Of a DNA stretch of 20,901 nt, positions 17,015 through 20,901 are shown in pieces (position 1 is the first letter of the stretch; each line of letters starts with the position of its first letter). The notes beneath the pieces were generated by a model, which did no database searches, had not been told where the DNA came from, and saw nothing but the letters and a program-made list of their open reading frames with translations. Both the position numbers and the translations under genes were made by a program. The stretch is from Candidatus Aminicenantes bacterium UBA4085 (GTDB taxonomy: Bacteria > Acidobacteriota > Aminicenantia > Aminicenantales > UBA4085). The stretch is taken from the NCBI GenBank assembly GCA_002383325.1, contig DFYJ01000027.1, forward strand, positions 1 to 20,901, written 5' to 3'.

Positions 17015-17043
17015 ATCCTAGCGCATTTCGCCCCCGAACCGAA
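17015..17043 (-). promoter_or_regulatory. Weak candidate promoter of the DUF2177 operon
   Basis: On the minus strand TTCGGT (17038-17043), a 17-base spacer and TAGGAT (17015-17020). The -35 match is poor. It is listed because it is the best candidate in the 188-base divergent gap. Confidence 0.25.
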
Positions 17044-17063
17044 GCCCTCCCGGCGTACTCCGA

Positions 17064-17093
17064 TTGACAATCCGGTCGGATCCGATCTTAAAT
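17064..17093 (+). promoter_or_regulatory. Candidate promoter of the esterase gene
   Basis: A perfect TTGACA (17064-17069) with an 18-base spacer to TTAAAT (17088-17093). The predicted start near 17100 leaves a leader of about 60 bases before the ATG at 17162. Confidence 0.5.
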
Positions 17094-17161
17094 GGGCCTT
17101 CCCCCAATCTCGGGAAGGGCGTGCCGCACCGCCGCCGCGATCGCATCCGAGGAGGATATCC

Positions 17162-18931
17162 ATGCCGATCCACCCGTCCCGTCTCCGCCCGCAGACTTGG
17201 ATTCCGGCCCTGCTGGCCGCCGCTCTTTTAATTGCCCCGGCCTGCAAGACGTCAGCATCGGGGAAAGCCAGCGTCCTCCTGAAGTTCGCCGTCTCCTTCC
17301 CGGCCCAGTCCTCCCCCGCGCCCCTGGACGGCCGGCTCCTGCTGCTGCTGTCCAACGACGGAACGGCCGAGCCGCGCTTCCAGATCAGCGACGGGGCCGC
17401 CACCCAGCTTGTTTTCGGGATCGACGTAGACGGGCTGGCCCCCGGCGCCGAAGCCGTCATCGACGCCTCGGCCTTCGGCTATCCTTTGCCCAGCCTGGCC
17501 GACCTGCCGGCCGGGGACTACTACGTCCAGGCTCTTCTCAACCGCTATGAGACGCTCGTCCGCTCCGACGGACACACCGTCAAGCTGCCCCCGGACAAGG
17601 GCGAGGGGCAACGCTGGGACGCCAAGCCGGGCAACCTCTACAGCGCCCCGGGGAAAATCACCATCAACCCGATGGCCGCCCGCACGGTCCGCATCTCGCT
17701 CGACAAGATCATCCCCCCGATCGAGCCGCCCCAGGACACCAAGTACATCAAACACGTCAGGATCCGCAGCGAGCGGCTGTCCAAGTTCTGGGGCCGGACG
17801 ATGGAGCTAGGGGCCTGTCTGCTCCTTCCGGAGGGCTTCGACGAGCACCCCGAGGCCCGCTACCCGCTGATCGTCTTCCACGGCCACTTCCCCGCGACCT
17901 TCGGCGGCTTCCGCGAACAGCCGCCCGATCCGGACCTGAAGCCCGACTACAGCGATCGCTTCCGCATGCCGGGCTACAACCGGGTCCAGCAGGAGCTCGC
18001 CCATCAGTTCTTCAAGGACTGGACGGGACCGGGCTTCCCGCGGGTCATCGTCATGGAAATCCAGCATGCCAATCCCTACTACGACGACTCCTACGCCGTG
18101 AACTCAGCCAACCTGGGGCCCTACGGCGACGCCATCGTCCATGAGCTGATCCCCTATGTCGAAAAGACCTTCCGCGGCCTTGGCGCGGGCTGGGCCCGCT
18201 CTATGTACGGCGGCTCGACCGGCGGCTGGGAGGCCCTGGCGGCCCAGGTCTTCTACCCCGACGGGTTCAACGGCTGTGTCGCCGCCTGCCCGGACCCGAT
18301 CGATTTCCGGGCCTTCACCGTGGTCGACATCTACAGCCATAAGAACGCCTACTATACGGACGGCCCATGGAAGAGGACGCCCCGCCCCGGCCTGCGCAAC
18401 TACCTGGGCGAGGTGGCCACTACCCTGGAACAGGCCAACCACCGCGAGCTGGCCCTGGCTACGAAAGGCCGCTCCGGGGACCAGTGGGACATCTGGCAGG
18501 CCGTCTTCTCCCCGGTCGGCGAGGACGGCTACCCCAAGCCCCTCTGGGACAAGAAGACCGGCGTCATCGACCCGCTCGTGGCGGCCTACTGGAAGGAGCA
18601 CTACGATCTGGGGGCCATCCTGCAGCGAGACTGGAAGACCCTCGGCCCCAAGCTGCAGGGTAAGATCCGCATCTATGTCGGCGACATGGACAACTACTAT
18701 CTCAACAACGCCGTGTACCTGGTCGAATCGTTCCTGGAGAGCACCAAGGATCCCTATTACGCCGGCGATGTGGACTACGGCGACCGGGCCGAGCACTGCT
18801 GGAACGGGGATCAGACCCGGCCCAATGCCCTATCGCGCCTGCGCTACCACCAGATGTACATCCCGCAGGCGGTCGAGCGGATGCGCAAGACGGCCCCGCT
18901 GGGGGCGGATTTGACCAGCTGGAAGTATTAG
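17162..18931 (+). CDS. Secreted esterase with alpha/beta-hydrolase domain and unknown N-terminal domain
   Basis: A 589-residue exported protein. The ATG at 17162 has a GAGGAGG site just upstream; the frame open further upstream to 16829 lies antisense to the DUF2177 gene and is rejected. The leader TWIPALLAAALLIAPAC ends in Cys28. The APAC sequence is a poor lipobox, so lipidation is doubtful. Residues about 35-190 form a beta-rich domain I do not recognise, followed by a DKIIPPIEPPQDTKYIKHV linker. The esterase-D-like catalytic domain has YPLIVFHGHFP, nucleophile Ser352 in YGGSTGGWEA, an acid at Asp508 or Asp510 (VGDMDNYYLNN) and His545 (DRAEHCWNG). The predicted role is hydrolysis of an ester, perhaps on a sugar. 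Its TAG stop overlaps the stop of the convergent gene. Confidence 0.82.
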   Translation: MPIHPSRLRPQTWIPALLAAALLIAPACKTSASGKASVLLKFAVSFPAQSSPAPLDGRLLLLLSNDGTAEPRFQISDGAATQLVFGIDVDGLAPGAEAVIDASAFGYPLPSLADLPAGDYYVQALLNRYETLVRSDGHTVKLPPDKGEGQRWDAKPGNLYSAPGKITINPMAARTVRISLDKIIPPIEPPQDTKYIKHVRIRSERLSKFWGRTMELGACLLLPEGFDEHPEARYPLIVFHGHFPATFGGFREQPPDPDLKPDYSDRFRMPGYNRVQQELAHQFFKDWTGPGFPRVIVMEIQHANPYYDDSYAVNSANLGPYGDAIVHELIPYVEKTFRGLGAGWARSMYGGSTGGWEALAAQVFYPDGFNGCVAACPDPIDFRAFTVVDIYSHKNAYYTDGPWKRTPRPGLRNYLGEVATTLEQANHRELALATKGRSGDQWDIWQAVFSPVGEDGYPKPLWDKKTGVIDPLVAAYWKEHYDLGAILQRDWKTLGPKLQGKIRIYVGDMDNYYLNNAVYLVESFLESTKDPYYAGDVDYGDRAEHCWNGDQTRPNALSRLRYHQMYIPQAVERMRKTAPLGADLTSWKY

Positions 18932-20016
18932 ATCTCGTACCGGAAAAGCTTCATGTCCGCCGTGGGCTCGGCCAGCCCTTGGTAGATGTCCCAGTAGGTC
19001 TTCCGGGCCGCAGCCAGCTCGGCGTAGAGCGGATGGGAGGCCAGCGGCCGGTGCCAGCTGCGGGGCGCGCCCTGGCCGTCGGTCAGGAGGAGCCCGGCGC
19101 AGCGGTTGAGGATGCCGGCCGTGCCGACGCTGCAGACGGCCACCAGCTCGCCGGCTTCGGAACGGCGAACCAGCTCCCCGTAAGCCAGAAAACGCTCATC
19201 CACCGCGACACCGCGGCGACGCAGGATTGAAGTCATGCCTTGAATGGTGACCGAAGGCAGGATGAGGTTGCTTTCGGGGATTTTGACCACGGTCCCGTCC
19301 GAGAAGGCGAATAGGCAGCAGGACGAATCCCACTCCGTGAGGCGGCGATCCTCGACGGGCAGATGGGTCAGGTCATCCAGGAAGAGGGCCGAGGCCGCGC
19401 CCGGATGAACCCGGCGAGCCGCTTCGATGGCCTTGATGCTGACTACGTAATTGATGCCCAGCTTGAGGCATCCGGTCCCGTTCAGCGCGACCGCCCGGAC
19501 CAGATTGGGGATGACGACGCCCTCGAACGGCTCGCCCATGTAGCGATCATAGCGGTTGGCCAGCATCCGGACAGCCGGCTGGTTGGGGAAGGTCACTCCG
19601 ATCGACTGCTCCTCGTCGACCGTGAACGGGCGCAGGTAGCCCTGCGCGCCCAGGGCCGCCATTTCCTCCAGGAAGGGGCGCATGCCCGGATCGCCGAAGT
19701 AGCGCCGGATGATCAGGTCTTCCAGCTCCTCCCGGGTCGGGACGAGCGCCGCCTGCTCCACCCCGATATTGAAGGTCATGCCCCGCCGGAAGCGCTCGAG
19801 GTTGCGGTCCCAATTCAGGAAAACCAGCTCGAGCCGGCCGGCCGATCCCCTGCGGCAGAAGAAGCGTATGCCCTCGAAGGCCAGGAAGATGGCATAGTTG
19901 GTGGACCGGGAACAGGCTGCCACCGTCGCATCCGAAGGCAGGATGTCGGCCTGCTTCCCCGGGAGAAGATAGCGCAGCTGCCGGTCGGCCCAGTGAATGC
20001 CTTCGAACTTGGCCAT
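18928..20016 (-). CDS. Divergent branched-chain-aminotransferase-like (class IV PLP) protein
   Basis: A 362-residue cytoplasmic protein of the D-amino-acid/branched-chain aminotransferase fold. The ATG at 20016 has an AGGAG site upstream, while the longer frame to 20328 would run through a promoter region. The PLP lysine is Lys185 in CLKLGINYVVSI, with Tyr190 at the IlvE Lys+5 spacing and Glu228 (TEW) at the cofactor glutamate position. NLILPSVTIQGM (250-261) matches the LPGITR-type phosphate loop. Departures from IlvE are clear: the ENLF motif after the glutamate is SSCCLF, and the N-terminal third is not strongly conserved. It may be a transaminase with altered substrate or a cofactor-binding relative. 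It is convergent with the esterase, sharing four bases. Confidence 0.75.
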   Translation of the reverse strand: MAKFEGIHWADRQLRYLLPGKQADILPSDATVAACSRSTNYAIFLAFEGIRFFCRRGSAGRLELVFLNWDRNLERFRRGMTFNIGVEQAALVPTREELEDLIIRRYFGDPGMRPFLEEMAALGAQGYLRPFTVDEEQSIGVTFPNQPAVRMLANRYDRYMGEPFEGVVIPNLVRAVALNGTGCLKLGINYVVSIKAIEAARRVHPGAASALFLDDLTHLPVEDRRLTEWDSSCCLFAFSDGTVVKIPESNLILPSVTIQGMTSILRRRGVAVDERFLAYGELVRRSEAGELVAVCSVGTAGILNRCAGLLLTDGQGAPRSWHRPLASHPLYAELAAARKTYWDIYQGLAEPTADMKLFRYEI

Positions 20017-20043
20017 GATGGGACTCCTTTTAGCGGAAGAAGG

Positions 20044-20072
20044 AAGGTAACACGGCCCAAGCCGGTCGTCAA
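20044..20072 (-). promoter_or_regulatory. Candidate promoter of the aminotransferase-like gene
   Basis: On the minus strand TTGACG (20067-20072), a 17-base spacer and TACCTT (20044-20049). The leader to the ATG at 20016 would be about 20 bases. The -10 is weak and the -35 good. Confidence 0.35.
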
Positions 20073-20097
20073 CCTCCCCTCTCCTCCCCTCTCCTCC
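20073..20097. repeat. Short tandem repeat, 2.5 copies of a 10-mer
   Basis: CCTCCCCTCT occurs at 20073-20082 and 20083-20092 and partly again at 20093-20097, between the divergent promoters of the aminotransferase-like and lipoprotein genes. It is purine-rich on the minus strand, immediately upstream of that strand's -35 element. Confidence 0.6.
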
Positions 20098-20113
20098 GGT
20101 ACGCGCCGGATAG

Positions 20114-20142
20114 TTGACAAAGGCGGTCTCCCCCGGCATTAT
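20114..20142 (+). promoter_or_regulatory. Candidate promoter of the small lipoprotein gene
   Basis: A perfect TTGACA (20114-20119), a 17-base spacer and CATTAT (20137-20142). The predicted start near 20149 leaves a leader of about 75 bases. Confidence 0.5.
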
Positions 20143-20159
20143 TCCTTCGCGGGGCCGTT

Positions 20160-20174
20160 CTCCCCGGCGGGGAG
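20160..20174 (+). other. Hairpin in the predicted 5' leader of the lipoprotein gene
   Basis: CTCCCC (20160-20165) pairs perfectly with GGGGAG (20169-20174) around GGC. It falls between the predicted transcription start and the ribosome site and may affect mRNA stability. No riboswitch architecture is recognised. Confidence 0.4.
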
Positions 20175-20224
20175 GGGGCGCTCCGGTGAAGGCTTCGGAG
20201 AAATTCCACTTGGGAGGTCGACCG

Positions 20225-20578
20225 ATGACGAAAAAGCTCATGGTTCTTTGTCTCGCCTTGGCCACGGCCTTCGCCGCCTGCATCGTAACCAGCCCCGGCG
20301 GGCCCGGCATGGGCCCCGGTCCCGGCATGCGCCCGCTGAGCTCCGGCCAGATCCGCGTCCTGGCCCGCGACGCGGTCTATGACTACGTCCGCCAGCGCTT
20401 CGGTCCCGCCTCGCGGCCCCGGGTCTCGAATCCCAGCATCCGCCGCTACATGGGCAGCCGGGCCGAAGTCGTCGGATCCGTCATTTATTACCGCGGTCCC
20501 CGCCTGGTCGTACGGCGCAACTTCCGCTGCTACATCGACCGCTTCGAGCGCCGCGTTTACGACATCGACATCCTCTGA
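20225..20578 (+). CDS. Small probable lipoprotein of unknown function
   Basis: A 117-residue protein. The ATG at 20225 has a GGGAGG site upstream; a TTG start at 20114 would coincide with the -35 element and is rejected. The leader KKLMVLCLALATAFAAC ends at Cys19. FAAC is close to a lipobox, although Phe at -3 is not ideal. A Gly/Pro/Met-rich linker (24-37) follows. The mature part is basic and shows ARDAVYDYVRQRFG, a YMGSRAEVVGSVIYYRG strand pair and a C-terminal RRNFRCYIDRFERRVYDIDIL. I do not recognise a family. The pattern of a short beta-rich domain after a lipid anchor suggests an envelope-attached binding protein, but this is inference. Repeat copy 2 begins about 12 bases after the stop. 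Confidence 0.75.
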   Translation: MTKKLMVLCLALATAFAACIVTSPGGPGMGPGPGMRPLSSGQIRVLARDAVYDYVRQRFGPASRPRVSNPSIRRYMGSRAEVVGSVIYYRGPRLVVRRNFRCYIDRFERRVYDIDIL

Positions 20579-20589
20579 AAATATAGTTT

Positions 20590-20901
20590 CTTCGCCAATT
20601 CCGGGGAAAACAGGCGGTTCGGGGTGTCGGCCAACGGCGAGATTGCGAGGGCGCAGCCTTTTTTCCACAACTCTCTGAGGGCACCCAGCCCTGGCGGGGA
20701 TTATCGAAGCGACGTCCCGGCTAGGGCTCCGCAAGCTCCGCGGGCGCCGAGGGATGTTTGAGCACGCGACAATCTCGCGGAACCGCGATGGGGTGGGTGG
20801 TCTCACTGATCAGCAGGTCTCGAATGCGGAGTTCCGCCCTCGCGGGAACCATCGAAGCGCTGTCCCGACGAGGACTGCGAAGCGCCGCAGGCGCCGAAGA
20901 G
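20590..20901 (-). repeat. Complex inverted-repeat element, copy 2 (truncated by window edge)
   Basis: The reverse complement of this stretch aligns end to end with copy 1 from its base 6034 to 6280. It begins (at 20901) with 75 identical bases, then carries an unrelated 26-bp core (20801-20826), a 61-base segment with three transitions (20740-20800), and an extra 52 bp absent from copy 1 (20688-20739). The more diverged terminal arm containing TTTTTTCCACA ends near 20603. The outer terminal repeat next to base 20901 should lie just beyond the window. It sits directly downstream of the lipoprotein gene. Confidence 0.85.
20688..20739 (-). other. 52-bp module present only in repeat copy 2
   Basis: Read on the minus strand, this segment plus the preceding GGCGCCCGC forms a degenerate second copy (about 75% by eye) of the element's first module (6041-6100 in copy 1). 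The two share GGGAC, CGCTTCGAT, CCCGC and AGGGC blocks in the same order. Copy 1 passes directly from GCCCGC to TGGGTGCC at 6196/6197, so the difference is a clean insertion or deletion. Confidence 0.7.

Noticed and set aside
17224..17247. Lipoprotein assignment for the esterase at Cys28
   Set aside because: APAC has Ala at -3 and Pro at -2, a poor lipobox. A Sec leader is supported but lipidation is not.
20069..20806. Minus-strand open frame across repeat copy 2 and the lipoprotein gene
   Set aside because: No ribosome site, no domain, and it overlaps the better supported lipoprotein gene and a non-coding repeat.

Overview
The window is a 20.9-kb stretch of GC-rich bacterial chromosome. It is densely packed with genes on both strands. 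I see no tRNA, rRNA, CRISPR array, transposase or phage gene. Many products carry signal peptides: two twin-arginine-type leaders, several Sec leaders, one probable lipoprotein and one protein ending like an outer-membrane beta-barrel. This points to a Gram-negative-type envelope. The mix of DUF362, a DUF6599-like protein, a large Asp-box (BNR) beta-propeller protein, a sulfatase, a GH36 enzyme and lectin-domain C1 'peptidase' reminds me of uncultured Aminicenantes (OP8) or Acidobacteriota-type genomes. That taxonomic guess rests on gene-content memory, not a search.

Layout. Positions 1-1527 (minus) hold the hslV-hslU protease operon, with hslU cut by the left edge. Positions 1580-1720 hold a large imperfect palindrome between divergent genes. 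Positions 1821-3666 (plus) hold a tightly coupled pair, a Tat-exported DUF362 protein and a secreted DUF6599-like protein. Positions 3740-5945 (plus) hold a C1-family protease homologue that has lost its catalytic residues, followed after 10 bases by a small beta-barrel protein. Positions 5955-6300 hold copy 1 of a complex inverted-repeat element. Positions 6282-9085 (minus) hold a FAD-dependent oxidoreductase followed by a GH36 alpha-galactosidase-like hydrolase. Positions 9257-14053 (plus) hold a sulfatase, a 997-residue Asp-box propeller protein and a small helix-hairpin-helix protein. Positions 14076-16973 (minus) hold a probable four-gene operon: DUF2177 membrane protein, cyclophilin, Xaa-Pro peptidase and parvulin. 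Positions 17162-18931 (plus) hold a secreted esterase whose stop codon overlaps that of the convergent branched-chain-aminotransferase-like gene (18928-20016, minus). Positions 20225-20578 (plus) hold a small lipoprotein. Positions 20590-20901 hold copy 2 of the repeat element, inverted relative to copy 1 and cut by the right edge.

How the genes may work together. The sulfatase, GH36 hydrolase, oxidoreductase and esterase suggest breakdown of decorated polysaccharide or glycoconjugate. The cyclophilin/Xaa-Pro peptidase/parvulin operon is a proline-focused set of exported proteins. HslVU is housekeeping proteolysis.

The most unusual items are three. First, a two-copy intergenic element has near-identical arms around an unrelated 26-27-bp core. 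Second, the C1 peptidase homologue has catalytic Cys, His and oxyanion Gln replaced while the fold motifs remain. Third, a 25-bp-armed palindrome sits between the hslV and DUF362 promoters.
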